Shown here: positions 12,701 through 23,167 of the stretch, piece by piece
Layout: each line of letters begins with the position of its first letter
How positions within the stretch are numbered: the first letter of the stretch is position 1
Assembly: GCA_000310025.1 (NCBI GenBank)
Contig: FN649744.1
Location: 2,540,176 to 2,604,175, forward strand
Reading direction: 5' to 3'
DNA from: Ectocarpus siliculosus
Taxonomy: Eukaryota; Sar; Phaeophyceae; Ectocarpales; Ectocarpaceae
DNA length: 64,000 bases
Notes under the pieces: generated by a model
What the model was told of the DNA's origin: nothing
The model's input: the letters and a program-made list of their open reading frames with translations, nothing else
Databases searched by the model: none
Made by a program: the position numbers and the translations under genes

Positions 12701-13666
12701 AGTTGACGCCGGCCTTTGCAGCTAACGCGGCCGGAGAGACGATGAGCGTTTCGTGCGTCTCTCTCCCCAACACGTAGCCTAGAAACCGAAGAAATAATGA
12801 AGCAATTCGAAAGAAAACAAAATAAAAGGAAGGTTTGTTCGTCGAAGCAGATAGAATAAACTGGTGTTTATTTTGTAACAGTCGAATTAGAATTTGGCTT
12901 CATTTTCTACCGGAAACCCAGGGTCACGGTGTTTGGAATTATTAGTCTATAGTTGGGGGTGTCATTCCGTGATCGAGTCCACGCAGGGGCTGTAGCAAAG
13001 TCGGGTAACGTGTGACAGCTACAGAGCGCGTGAAGCAACGGAAGGACAGCAGCAGCCGCCTAACGCAGTAGCGGCGGCAGTTTAGAAAATCCCGCCCTCC
13101 CATCCCTTTTCTTTCGAAGGTGGGGGCATAAGTTCGGGAATATTCGGTATCTAGTCAGGTGTTGTAGAATGGTGTGTACCATTTGAGGACTTGGTCAGTT
13201 TTGGGACTCCTGCGTTTGCAGTCGTAGTCCCCCGGCTAGTATTTGTGGGGAGAGAGATGGATTTGTAAGAGTTGACGCCGGCCTTTGCAGCTAACGCGGC
13301 CGGAGAGACGATGAGCGTTTCGTGCGTCTCTCTCCCCAACACGTAGCCTAGAAACCGAAGAAATAATGAAGCAATTCGAAAGAAAACAAAATAAAACATC
13401 CCACAAACCAGTTCTCGTACGTGACAACGTGTGTCTGCTACGGTTGTGGTTTTCGTTCTTGCAAACGCATCTATCGCATCTATGGATCGCAGCGCTTCGC
13501 TGAAGCGATGGAGGCCCAGGTGTTCGAGACCAGCGCAAAGCTCGGCACCAACGTTGACGTAGCGGTGATGGCACTCATGCAAGAAGTCTTACACCACCGG
13601 CAGTTTGCCGCGGAGGACAAGGCCAGGTCGAGCAAGAAGGGCTCCAGGTACCGTTGTACGGCATGA
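3796..13666 (+). CDS. Rab-family small GTPase with N-terminal acylation signal
   Basis: Seven exons, all phase-consistent: 3796-3998, 4921-5019, 5254-5320, 6504-6599, 6887-6966, 7088-7169, 13493-13666; 266 aa. The protein is a Ras-superfamily vesicle-traffic switch. G1 is GGCDTGKTC, G2 is the Thr of RTLGVDF, G3 is WDTGGSE, G4 is NKAD and G5 is ETSAK. The N terminus MGQAASCCSFCCPCP has Gly2 and Ser6 for myristoylation plus five Cys for palmitoylation. The C terminus lacks the usual Rab CC/CXC prenylation motif, so the layout resembles plant ARA6/RABF1. The normal catalytic Gln of DTAGQE is Ser here, which predicts weak intrinsic hydrolysis. Intron 2 uses a GC donor (GAG|GCAAGC). The fifth exon is the least certain. 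A donor-like AG|GTACCG at 13647 could replace the listed last residues. The last intron (6,323 bp) holds the retroelement at 7471-13396. The G domain is near certain; the first exon rests on splice phase and the acylation motif. Confidence 0.82.
7471..7733 (+). repeat. Split direct repeat A1
   Basis: This 263-bp repeat forms the left end of the retroelement and reads identical to A2 at 12827-13089. It begins at the left host junction. Confidence 0.9.
7788..7797 (+). promoter_or_regulatory. TATA-like box of the retroelement
   Basis: TATAAA at 7790-7795 lies 57 bp after the A1 repeat, a plausible place for the element's internal promoter. The support is motif only. Confidence 0.3.
7978..8066 (+). 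repeat. Tandem duplication, ~44 bp x 2
   Basis: Two diverged adjacent copies of a unit that includes GCGGTTC, CCCAACC, GACGTACTCTC and CTGAAG. They lie in the 5' internal part of the retroelement. Confidence 0.7.
8890..10046. repeat. Higher-order tandem array of hairpin-forming units
   Basis: A core of about 30 bp (GCACGGGACGCGCCAATGAG, then TGGAAGCAC) recurs roughly every 57-100 bp, three cores per 250-251 bp higher-order unit. Comparable cores start at 8990, 9241, 9492, 9742 and 9992. Each core carries nested inverted repeats, for example GAGTG-GAAG-CACTC at 9163-9176, outer GCAC/GTGC arms and CGCCAA/TTGGCG arms. The array is inside the retroelement, between its promoter side and the gag-like part. 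The long open frames across it follow from the unit length and are not evidence of protein. Confidence 0.9.
10351..11320 (+). other. Gag-like region of the retroelement (fossil part)
   Basis: A GC-rich open region rich in Arg, Ala, Gly and Pro, with a cysteine-histidine knuckle (CFAFNSSSGCHDRNCPHIH) near 11075-11130. Such knuckles are common in the first protein of DIRS-type elements. It lies directly upstream of the recombinase region. It is a fossil part and looks broken. Confidence 0.5.
11390..12547 (+). other. Tyrosine-recombinase region of the retroelement (fossil part)
   Basis: The N-terminal part looks like a core-binding SAM-like domain. The C-terminal part carries the H-x-x-R box (HSLRIGGATALA) and a catalytic-type Tyr (KWRSDAYKPYARNN), as in recombinases of DIRS/Ngaro elements, which insert the circular DNA copy. 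It looks broken about once. Confidence 0.75.
12589..12827 (+). repeat. Split direct repeat B1
   Basis: This 239-bp repeat follows the recombinase region and reads identical to B2 at 13158-13396. Its last base is shared with the first base of A2, so B1 and A2 abut. Confidence 0.9.
12827..13089 (+). repeat. Split direct repeat A2
   Basis: Second copy of the 263-bp A repeat. A2 is followed by TCCCGCCC, the reverse complement of the GGGCGGGA that follows A1. Confidence 0.9.
13158..13396 (+). repeat. Split direct repeat B2 (right end)
   Basis: Second copy of the 239-bp B repeat. It ends at the host junction, about 96 bp before the last Rab exon. Confidence 0.9.
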
Positions 13667-14575
13667 GAGACAATAAAAAAAAAACAGGATCGTATTTGCC
13701 CTTGGATAGTATGGGGAAGAAGTGGACCGTGTCCATGGCTAGGGAGGCACGAATGGTAGCACATGCTACTGTCGCGCATTTCGTTCCCCCGTGCACCCTG
13801 GCACATGTCTTGCTCTCATCTACACTATGCCACAAGGCAAGAACATTCCCTCACAGGTCGTTGAACATGTGAAGACTTCAATGTTAAATCGGCAATTGTT
13901 TGGGACAACACCTCGCGAGGGATGAGTGTCTCGCGATATTACCGAAGCCACAAGAAGTGACACAAGAAAATTGCATCCGACTACCGCTCGTATACTTAGC
14001 GAGTACTCACGTAGTCGTGACATTTCACAACCCTACCCTATGTTGTCTGCCCCCGGCCCTGGCCATCTGTCCTTGGTCTATTCCAGCCCGGCGCGAAGAG
14101 GACGGAAAAGGCTCTCTGTTTCCCTGAAGGGCGTGATGGAACGCAATGGCGACCGGGATATCGCTTCCTCATGTGCTGCCCAGAGCGGGATAGGCAGAAG
14201 CCCCTCCAACGTGAGGCGGGAGGTTAGGGTGTAGGCCGTGGACCAGACGTTTCGTATGTTCAGATCTCGCTGCGCCGAAAAGTCGATCTATCACCAGCGA
14301 TACAAGCTCAAACCCATGCCGCAGATGGCATCAATTCTGATGTAATCGCGAGTGCGCCCCTCAACCTACGTGTATTAATTCTGGTGCCAAACTGAACGAC
14401 TCTCCGTGGCTGTTCAAGATCAGGTGTGCATACGTACGACACCTCTCTCACCTTTCCGAACCCCTTCCCTGTGGTATCTTTATGGCGGTATCACAAACCT
14501 CGTTTGCGTCCGCTCACTTGCGTTATGAACCACTTGCCGCGACACGAACTCCCGCAAACCATTCGATACGCGTAG
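13667..14575. other. No recognisable gene
   Basis: Presumed Rab 3' region followed by intergenic DNA. I see no family match or coherent exon. Confidence 0.4.
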
Positions 14576-15547
14576 GCCCTTAGCGCCGATGCTACCAACA
14601 CGGAAGGGACGAGCTCTGCGTACTCCAGTGCAGCCTCCCACAGAGACGGCGATAGCAGTGACCAGGACAACAATGATAGGGACCAAGAGGACCACGGCAG
14701 GATGTGGTCAATGCTTCCCAGCACCGACGACGGCATCATTCTAGGCGACGGTGGGGAAGACCGAGCCGATGATGCGCGTCAGGAGCAACAACAAGACTGC
14801 GAGTCGGAGAGTGGTCGGCGCGGTGGAGGAACGCCGCCACGCGATAGCGCTGGGGACTCCAGCAACAGCGGCTTCAAAAGAGGGGGGCGCTATCATCTAA
14901 TCAACAAGCTGGTCATTGCTTCACCTTCTTCTCGAGGAGCGAGAACCGAGGATATCGACGTACATCGGTGTTGTGATCGTGATGATCGAAGCGACGGAGG
15001 GTGCCGTCGCCAGCCCAGCCACGTGGAAGAACTCGACGGGCACAATCGCGGCACGAAGGCAGACAACCGGAACGCGACCTCTTTCCCAAAGCCTGGCACC
15101 GTCATCACGCCGGAAGTGCAAGCGAGATCGATGAGACCCGTGGCTGCTTCTCGCGACGAGGGGTCGTCTCGTGTTGCTATTGGCCGTGCGCCAGCACCCG
15201 TGCCTGACCAGGGGCAGCGGCTACACGGCGGAGGCATGATGGCGGAGGCCCGTCGAGATTTGGTCGTGCCTGAGAGGAAGAAAGCATCGGTAGACGCCGC
15301 CTTGCGCGAGGCGCCACCCTGTCATCCACCCGCTGCAGAGCGTTCAGGGGCCCTCTCGGAAGCAACCGTAATAGAAACAGGCCAAGAGCGGCGAGATGTT
15401 CGAAGGGGGAATGGTGACAGCGATCTCCGTAGTTTGGGGTGCAATAACCCTGCCATAGCATCCGCCAACTCGTCCTTTTCGACGGTTCTGGCCGGGCACG
15501 ACCACGCCCACTTCCAGCTGGCATCTCCTGTCCCGGAACAAGAGTAA
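14576..15547 (+). CDS. Hypothetical hydrophilic protein (probable 3' exon)
   Basis: The frame is open for 323 codons from just after a TAG at 14573-14575 to a TAA at 15545-15547; the first ATG is at 14702 (281 aa). The product is rich in Asp, Glu, Arg, Ser and Gly and is probably disordered. It has an acidic stretch with many Asp, Glu and Gln at its start and no membrane segment or known domain. The length and composition argue for real coding, perhaps a terminal exon of a longer gene, but I do not recognise it. Shorter frames on the opposite strand are shadows. Confidence 0.4.
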   Translation, partial: ALSADATNTEGTSSAYSSAASHRDGDSSDQDNNDRDQEDHGRMWSMLPSTDDGIILGDGGEDRADDARQEQQQDCESESGRRGGGTPPRDSAGDSSNSGFKRGGRYHLINKLVIASPSSRGARTEDIDVHRCCDRDDRSDGGCRRQPSHVEELDGHNRGTKADNRNATSFPKPGTVITPEVQARSMRPVAASRDEGSSRVAIGRAPAPVPDQGQRLHGGGMMAEARRDLVVPERKKASVDAALREAPPCHPPAAERSGALSEATVIETGQERRDVRRGNGDSDLRSLGCNNPAIASANSSFSTVLAGHDHAHFQLASPVPEQE

Positions 15548-16725
15548 CGTGAAAGTTGGTTGTACCCTAGGATTGTCGTGTCACACATGGTAGCTGTTAA
15601 GACTATTCAGAGCGGCTACTGCGTCCAGTCAACCGGAAGAAGGTTAGTCTCACGCTTTAGTCTGGTGTTGTGTGGAGTTGGTAGAAGTCGCACCGCTGGA
15701 ATGGATCGCTCAGGCCTGGAGTCTGCTATTGCACGGGAATTGTATATATGGATCCTTCATCATGGATCGTTCATGCCTGTGGGTGGTGGTACTCACCCGG
15801 GAGACGCCACATCCAGGCTCTTGTGCTCTGCCGGAAAGACGCTGGAATTACCGTCAGCTTGCAATTCTCAGCTGGCTGATATGATGGGTGTTTCGCTGTA
15901 AGCGTGTTGTTCTGAGGAGCGGTCGCGATCATTTGCGCTCGTGTCTGTTGTTGTGTGGCACGCCCTGGTAGGGAAAATCGAAACAAACCTATGCTGCAAG
16001 AATCGTTTCAAGGCAGAACAACAATTTGGGCTACTACATAGAAGATCAAGGCTGGGTTGTTGGCCCTTTCGCCTAGACATACCGCACCCAAGTCCCGGAA
16101 AACGATTCACAGGAGAATCAGCGTTGGTAGGGCGATTACTTGCCGCCAAACGGCGCCGGGTGAAAGCGCCCATTGGAGGTCGTGGGGGAGTACAAAGGGC
16201 AGCTCATGAGCTAGAACGTTTCGCGACTGGGCTATTTCTTGGCATCACCACCGTGAAAGAAATCAGACGTATGAAACCATCACGACGACGGGCGCCAGCA
16301 AGTGAAAACAGCTATATGCACCCCCTCTCCTTCTTCGCTGCAGTTTCGCGCACGCGGCCGTCAAACACACAGTGCCGTGTGCCGTTCCCCGTCGGCCTCA
16401 GCTTACGTCTTCGACACAAACGAAATACTTCTTCCATGGCAAAAAACTGAAGACTGAGGAGATTACCGACGACGTGAGCCTGAAACGCAGAAGAACCCGC
16501 ACCCTTCGAGAACACATTTTTCTCTAACTTGCTTCACTCACTGTTCGTTCGATTCGGCATCGTCGTCGAGCGGTCGAAAAACCCCACGCCACGAACACGT
16601 AACACGAGAGCACGGATGCTCTGGACAAAAGGCTTGCCAGCCGTGACTCCAATGAATTACTCAACCAAGATTTTCAAATATGCACTGATCGGGGGAAGGT
16701 AGGTGACATCCAGGGCACGACTTCG
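15548..16725. other. No recognisable gene
   Basis: Intergenic DNA between the hypothetical frame and the convergent FNIP gene. A 169-codon open frame at 15941-16450 (+) is basic and matches nothing I know. Confidence 0.35.
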
Positions 16726-18591
16726 TCACGTCAAAGGGCTACTCCCCCACGCCAATTCGACCTCTACGCCAGGCCAGGCTGGCAGCGTTTCACTGGGACG
16801 GTTTGTGGCCATCGGGTGCTCGAGGGAGACAGAAGGCGTGGTGCTATCGAGGCGTAGTGACGGGAAGCCCTGGCCGAGTGTTAGCTTCCGGAACGACTCC
16901 GGCCAAGATACCCCGTCGAAAGACTGGTTGAAGTCATCGGAGAAGGCCAGATGTTGCAGCGATGCCGGCCACCGCACGCCTTTCACCGGTTGGTTGAAGC
17001 ACTTGCCAAAAACTATCGTCTGCAGAGATTCTGGCCAGAAAACGTCCCGAATCGGCTGGTTAAAGCGCATACCAAACACTAACGTTTGCAGCGATTCCGG
17101 CCACGAAGCGTTTTCGATCGCCTTGTTGAAGTGCATGCCGAAGGTCAGCCTGAGTAGAGATACCGGCCAGGATACGTTGTAGATCTCCCGGTTGAAGCCC
17201 GTTGAAAAGCACAGCTCCTGTAGTGACACAGGCCACACGACGTGGTCCACCTGCTGGTTGAAGTAACGCCCGAAGTGCAGCTTCCGCAGTGACGGTGGCA
17301 ACAAAACACCGTCGACTGGCTGGTCAAACTCCCCGCAGAAGGTCAGTCGTTGCAGATTTGGGGGCCACGCGACATCACTGGCCTGCTGATTGAACACCCA
17401 CCCGATCTTCAGCTCCTCCAGCGAGACTGGCCACGCAACCTTCGTAATGGATTCGTTCAAATTTGCTAAGAACTCCACCTGCTCCAGTGAAGCTGGCCAC
17501 ACTACGTCGGCAATAGATTGGTTGAAATCAAACCCAAAGGTAAGCCTCTGGACGGACTCAGGCCATTCGAGCCTATGGATCGGCTGATTGAAGTTGGTCC
17601 CGAACCTAACCTCCTGCGTCGAAGCTGGGAGAACAACCCCGTCAATTCGCTGATTGAAGTCGAACCCGAAGACCAGTCTCTTCAAAGACGCTGGCCATTT
17701 GACACGGTCGATGGGTTGATTGAAAGCCTCCTGGAAGCTCAGCTCGTGAAGTGAAGGTGGCCATTTTACGTCGTGTATGGGCTGATTGAACTCCGCTGAG
17801 AGTCTTAGCCTCTCCAGCGTAGCCGGCCACCATACGCGGTGAATCGGTTGGTTGAAGCTTCCGTCCAAGATCAGTGTCTTAAGCGATGCTGGCCACAACA
17901 CCGTATCAATGCGCTGGTCGAAGGCGTCGCCGAACGTCAGGCAGTGGAGTGATGCCGGGAACACAGCCCTGTCAATGGGCTGGTTGAATAACCCTGGTAA
18001 GGTCAACTTTTGCAACGAGCGCGGCCATTTGACGCCTTGAATAGGCTGGTTGAAGTGAGTTCCGAACTCTAGCTGCTGTAGAGATGCTGGCCACACCGCA
18101 TTCTTGATTGGGTGATTGAAAGGAAATCCGAATTTCAATACCTCAAGCCCACATGGCCACACGATTCCGTCCACAGGATCCTGGAAGTAATCACCAAACG
18201 TCAAGGATTTTAGAGCAGCGAGGTTGTCACCCGTGCGCCCATGAAACTCTGAAGCTGGTAGCTCCCACACTACTGCGCGCGGTCGCACGGTAGGCACACG
18301 CGACGAACGGAGCCTACCCGGGGTCCCGGCGTTGCCATTCGTCCACAGATGTCTGGGAGTCCCACAATGGATTCTCAAGCGGAATGCTGGCACGCTCCGG
18401 CAGGCAACGCAAAGCTGAAGTGACGCTAGTTGAAGCTCAATGATGGATGTGCACCATCCCGCCCCGTCGGATGTGTCGTTCAAGATCACCGCGAGGGCGT
18501 CCACGCATCGACTGGTACCTGCGGACGGACAGCGAACGAACGTAACACGGCTCTGTTTCTGTTTCGAGGATCTGAACAATAAGGTTGACAC
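16726..18591 (-). CDS. FNIP-repeat protein
   Basis: A 621-codon frame without introns encodes about 20 consecutive 22-residue FNIP repeats of the form FNQPIxxVxWPxSLxxLxFGxx, a leucine-rich-repeat relative that stacks into a solenoid. The repeats start about 130 residues in and run to about residue 580, followed by a Ser/Pro-rich tail. FNIP proteins are expanded in Dictyostelium and some large DNA viruses and are found in other protists; they are assumed to bind proteins, often beside F-box or kinase domains. No such partner domain is seen in the N-terminal 130 residues, which contain several Cys. No ATG occurs before the repeats in this frame (the frame edge is a GTG), so a short upstream exon at higher coordinates must supply the start. 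The stop is TGA at 16728-16726. Confidence 0.85.
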   Translation of the reverse strand: MSTLLFRSSKQKQSRVTFVRCPSAGTSRCVDALAVILNDTSDGAGWCTSIIELQLASLQLCVACRSVPAFRLRIHCGTPRHLWTNGNAGTPGRLRSSRVPTVRPRAVVWELPASEFHGRTGDNLAALKSLTFGDYFQDPVDGIVWPCGLEVLKFGFPFNHPIKNAVWPASLQQLEFGTHFNQPIQGVKWPRSLQKLTLPGLFNQPIDRAVFPASLHCLTFGDAFDQRIDTVLWPASLKTLILDGSFNQPIHRVWWPATLERLRLSAEFNQPIHDVKWPPSLHELSFQEAFNQPIDRVKWPASLKRLVFGFDFNQRIDGVVLPASTQEVRFGTNFNQPIHRLEWPESVQRLTFGFDFNQSIADVVWPASLEQVEFLANLNESITKVAWPVSLEELKIGWVFNQQASDVAWPPNLQRLTFCGEFDQPVDGVLLPPSLRKLHFGRYFNQQVDHVVWPVSLQELCFSTGFNREIYNVSWPVSLLRLTFGMHFNKAIENASWPESLQTLVFGMRFNQPIRDVFWPESLQTIVFGKCFNQPVKGVRWPASLQHLAFSDDFNQSFDGVSWPESFRKLTLGQGFPSLRLDSTTPSVSLEHPMATNRPSETLPAWPGVEVELAWGSSPLT

Positions 18592-20188
18592 GTGAATTGA
18601 CTGACATTAGTATTCTCGCCGCACCCACCAAAATTAGTCAACCTGCGTGGACTGACGGATCTTGAGGCCAGGATTTGTTTGCAAAAGTTGGCCCTCGACA
18701 ACCGTGGGACCAAGATCTGACGCAAAGATAAGATTTCTTCTCGTCGAAAGTGAAACACAGAAGCGTTGGCAAAGATCAAAATTTGACGCCAAGACTCTGC
18801 TTCCATGAAGAGCGGTGTATGGAAATCGATCGTATCAAGCAGGGGGGCTGTTTGGTGTGGTTGGATACGAGATCCGACTCGGAAAGTTTGTGCGTTTAGG
18901 GCGCATGTAGGCTGTTAGGGGTCCAAGTGCGGGGCCCCTCGAGAGGGAGCACGCACATGCAGTTCAAGTGTGTGTTTGTCTTCTTGATGTTTGTGGAAGG
19001 AGCACGGTATATTTTTTTAACAATTTATATATATGTCATCATCATGGGTCCTGGGTTAACATAGTCCCCACAATACGGCAGGTCGTCGCGGTAGCCTCCG
19101 TGGGAAAGCACGGAGGCACGAACAATTAATGTACCAGCTGGCTCAAAGATACTTTCTACCATTTCAGTGCATAGGCTTAAACAGACGCAAAAAAACAGCA
19201 TCCAGCAGGTTTCGTTACCAAGACTGTCAACGCATCGCTTCTCGACTGCTATGGTACGCATATTTTCTCGAACGGGTAGTCTTTCAGTGATCCCACGTAT
19301 ATTTTCCAAAAAATCTATTTGTACATGATCTAAAAACGATTAACAAAATCGGCCAGACAACATTTTCGGTTAAGGCGGAACCGCGCGAGACTGGATTATT
19401 TTTCAATTTTACAACGGGTGTGTTTTTGTAGACAATATGGATGGGGTAACCCTGTATTATTACATATGCGCGCCACGAAGAATCTGGTCAATATGCAGTA
19501 TGAGGGGGCCAGTGTGACGGTCACTAGGTCGACTCGCCCTTGTCTCGGCTCGGGAAGCGACGTAACAGACGGGGGTGGACCGGCTCTCAAGGAGGGTTGG
19601 TTCCACTCTCTTTCAACGAACTCCATCATCATTGTTGTGTGGGAGACACACATACAAGATATCGTACTTCATATGTGGGAGTTCATTCGTTCGAGTGCAG
19701 GGGAGCAATGCTAATAGGCTATGAGCTCCATCGCCCAGAGGAAAAGTCATGCACCGCAAACAAACTTGACACACCGCGCATGGGGCTCTTATAACCCGCT
19801 GCTTGGAACCCACTCGTTGCGACGCGCTCTTTCTCACCTGAGGGACCTCCCGTCGATTCCATCACGTCCCAGCTGATGAAACTTCAACGCCGGACTTGAA
19901 TGTTCACTATTCACAATCTCGTCGTAAATTCGTGTGTCTGTGCTCGTGTGCTAAAGGTCGTCCAAACCTCTCCCATCTCTTCACACGCGCACTCTACCAC
20001 ATCTTCGCTGGCAGCTGGCCCGCAGCGCTCATTGCTGAACACATGTGCGGCGGAATGCTTGACGGTTGGATTTTTTTTTTCTCGTATCTCACATCACACG
20101 CTCGGGCCTCCCGGCATCGAGTTCCCATGCACAACAGGGAGAGGCACCGCATCAGCAAGAGGGGCACAATACCTTACTACGACTCAAG
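18592..20188. other. No gene found; contains upstream regions of two divergent genes
   Basis: The left part should hold the missing 5' exon and promoter of the FNIP gene, the right part the promoter of the EF-hand gene. There is an AT-rich patch at 19007-19033. I see no other coding signal. Confidence 0.35.
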
Positions 20189-23167
20189 ATGACGCGTCAG
20201 ACTGCTTCAGAAGACCTTTCTCCTACAGAGCTGGCAGAGTTCAGAGAAAGTAAATCCTCCGACTTCAAGCACGTGGTTGGCTGCTCCATCTCTGTAGTCT
20301 ATAGCCTTTGTGTGGTCTAATTCAATAGGGTGCGGTGCCAGATTGATGACGGAATTTCTGCGTGTGCTACATTTGAACATGCCATATATACCTGCGGGCA
20401 GCGAACAACCTTCTCAACTCTAACTCTCGTCACCAGCCGCCTCACTGCGACCCACGATCGTTGCCATCATTTGTCGTTTCCAGTATTCGACCTTGTGGAC
20501 CGAGACGGCGGCGGCACAGTGACAAAGGAGGAGCTAGGAGAACTGGTGCGTTAGAGCCACAAATGTCGTAGTAAGGTGGGTGTACCTATGTTATAACACC
20601 CACGTGGGATTTTACAAAGAAATATCTTTTGTCCTGTCGTCCGATGACAGAGATACGTACTGTAGTTTAGGCCGTAGAAATGATGTGACGTGTATCCTAG
20701 ACCAGACGAATCTTTCGGCCTAATAATCCTGGACGCTCGATACGTAACTCCACAGAAGTGTAGTCGGCGGTGAACATGCGTCTTCTCTTCTGGGAATAGC
20801 AATCAAGCCCATCTTCTGAACCAGAGGGAAGCGCTTCAGTACCGAGCCGTTTCGAGAGCTTTCCGACGATATCAGTACGGCCGTGGCACTCTCTAAGAAA
20901 AACAATATGTCCTGCAATCGAAAATTGGAAAATTGGTTCCAACGGAGGTGGTATCCAACGCCGTACCTGTACACGAAGTCTCTATCGATGACATGACTGC
21001 ATTCCCCATGAACAAGAGCTTTCTGCTGTCTTCGAAAGTGTAGTAAGTTTCTGAGAGAGACTACCCCTCGGGAAAAATATCAGAGAGGATATGTTGAAAT
21101 GTTTTTTTGGTTATCTCCTCCTGAAACTTCAATCGCTTCGGATCGACCCAAATGAATGTGGCCTGATCCTGCACATGTGTTTGGCTCTCTGTGATCTGCA
21201 AGACATATCTGAGGGAGGAGCTTCGGCTGATGCCTTGACCCTTCTACAAGGGTTTTGTATATTTTCTCCACAAGTCAATATCGTTCCAAGAACACCGTTG
21301 TCAAAAGGAGAAATATTTACTTGGTAGGGACGCCCTGTGTGCATCGCTTGAGGGCGAGGGATCTTCCTTCACCATCCTCAACTACCAACCAACGTTTCAT
21401 GACTGCAACTTAATTTACTGCGAAGATGGACACACTCGGGATTGAAGCTACTCCCGAGGAGGTTGATCTAATGATCGACGAGATCGACCAGGACAACAAT
21501 GGAGAAATCGACTTTGAAGGTACGGCGCGGTGTCGGGGGATATCTTGATAGTATAGTAGCGTGTCGGCAACCGGGTTTCACATTGATTACTAATCTTGGT
21601 CGGCAAACCATGCATCACTTTGCCGATACCAACTGGATTTGCAGCCAGCCTTCTTTAGTTATTCGTAGTAGGCAGTGAGCACATATACCGCATCGCTGCT
21701 ATAGAAGATGACTTGCCACGATCGCCACTTCAATCGTTTCCCCGACATGTTTATTCGAAATGCTCATTTTCTCTCCCGCATATGGTTGCGGTTCCAGCCT
21801 TGTGCCGCGCATTGCTTTGGGTTCAGCGTTGCAAATCTATGTTGGAACCTGTTGACGGCCAGCCTTGCCGAACGTCGCACCAATGAAGCAACTCGGGCTC
21901 AAACCCTGTTGCACGCAAAACAGCGCTATCGCTACTTCGTTCCAGTAGCCGAAAATTTCAACGCTCTATTGACGATCCGCAGGAAACGATGTACCCAGTT
22001 GGGCTGTAATTCATGAACTACACCACATCGTCATTTTGACGCGATGTTTCTCTTGACAGAGTTTGTGGCCGTGATGTCGCGAAAAGTTAACGCATCGTAC
22101 ACTGCTGACCAGGTCAAGAGCGCTTTCAAGGTGGGAGTGACGTATTGCGAGTTGGGGGACGCGTCGAGTGAGATTTGCCCGGGTGCGCTTGTCCATTTTT
22201 TGTGACCCTGATCCAGCAAACAGCGTGAAGGAGAAGTCCTTGGCTCCGCCACCCCTTCTGGGTGCTAATGTCTGTGAATACTGCTCTACAGGCGTTCAGA
22301 GAGCACTCCTCTCTCGCCAGTGCCACAAGGCTCGTCACTTGTGCCCCTAGAGCCACGCCATCGTCTACTCCACAACAGGACATACCATGTTTCCGTATCA
22401 ATCTCTTGCGGATATTCCCTGATCACGACGACCACTTAAGAACGGCACTAGCATCTCTGGGCTATTGAAGACAACGGTGCCCCCCCCCCCAAAGGAGGCG
22501 CTGAATGAGATCATAAGGACACGGGCCTCTCTTAGGCGGAGTGTATCGTAGACGGACTATCGATGTCAACGCCACTCTCATCAAGAACTGGTGACGATAG
22601 TTTTGGTTTCCGGCGGGTGCGGAGAATCAAGAAATCTACGTGAACCTGTGCTTAAAGGGGTACATAGCGCATGTTGAGCGGGACCTGACTGGAGGCGGAA
22701 GGTCCCAGTCCAGCGCATTCACCGACCGTTGTGTGTTGTGCCACGTGACCTGAATCCAGGTTTTCGAAGGAAACTCCCCTCCGGGACACATCAAAATAGA
22801 ATCCGTCATGAAGGCGTTGACCACCTACGGGAGCGAGCAACTCACCGAAGAGCAGGCGCACGATCTAGTCAGCCAGCTCGAGCCGGACCACAACGGCGTC
22901 GTAAACTACGTCGAGTACATCAACATGGTGCGTGCTGCGATGGACCGTGTTCGGTTACCAGCTGTGTACACCAGGAACCTGCCTCGCCACCGAATACAGG
23001 ACTGTGTACATCTCATAAACGGTAGGACTCTGTGCCGTTCTTTTCGGTCTGACGCGAGGCCTCTCGAACACTCTTTACTGTTTGTCTGCATTTCTGTGGT
23101 TGGAAAATCCTGACATGAATCTTATTGCCGTTCTACGTTGGACCCTCGACAGATGATGAACGACTAG
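20189..23167 (+). CDS. Calmodulin-like EF-hand protein
   Basis: Six exons with consistent phases: 20189-20249, 20484-20545, 21426-21519, 22060-22130, 22760-22927, 23153-23167; 156 aa. It is a four-EF-hand, two-lobe calcium sensor of the calmodulin/centrin class. EF1 (DRDGGGTVTKEE) and EF2 (DQDNNGEIDFEE) are canonical 12-residue loops, each preceded by a typical E-helix (EFREIFDLV; VDLMIDEI). EF3 (EGNSPPGHIKIES) has lost the acidic ligands and EF4 (EPDHNGVVNYVE) has Glu for Asp at position 1. The C lobe therefore probably binds calcium weakly or not at all. Spacing between loops follows calmodulin. The last exon adds only four residues before TAG. The 3' end converges on the ARF gene. Confidence 0.88.

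Larger units (their letters stand above)
7471..13396 (+). mobile_element. DIRS-order (Ngaro/PAT-like) tyrosine-recombinase retroelement, fossil
   Basis: A 5.9 kb element lies in the last Rab intron. Its ends are split direct repeats in the order A1 - internal - B1 - A2 - B2, the hallmark of Ngaro/PAT-type members of the DIRS order, which replicate by reverse transcription and integrate with a tyrosine recombinase. Visible parts are a TATA-like box near 7790, a tandem-repeat array at 8890-10046, a gag-like region with a CCCH knuckle at 10351-11320 and a tyrosine-recombinase region at 11390-12547. I recognise no reverse transcriptase or RNase H part, so the copy looks broken, with a few breaks. 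The A copies and the B copies each read as identical, so insertion is probably recent, unless repeat copying keeps them alike. No target-site duplication is obvious, as expected for recombinase-mediated integration. Confidence 0.8.
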
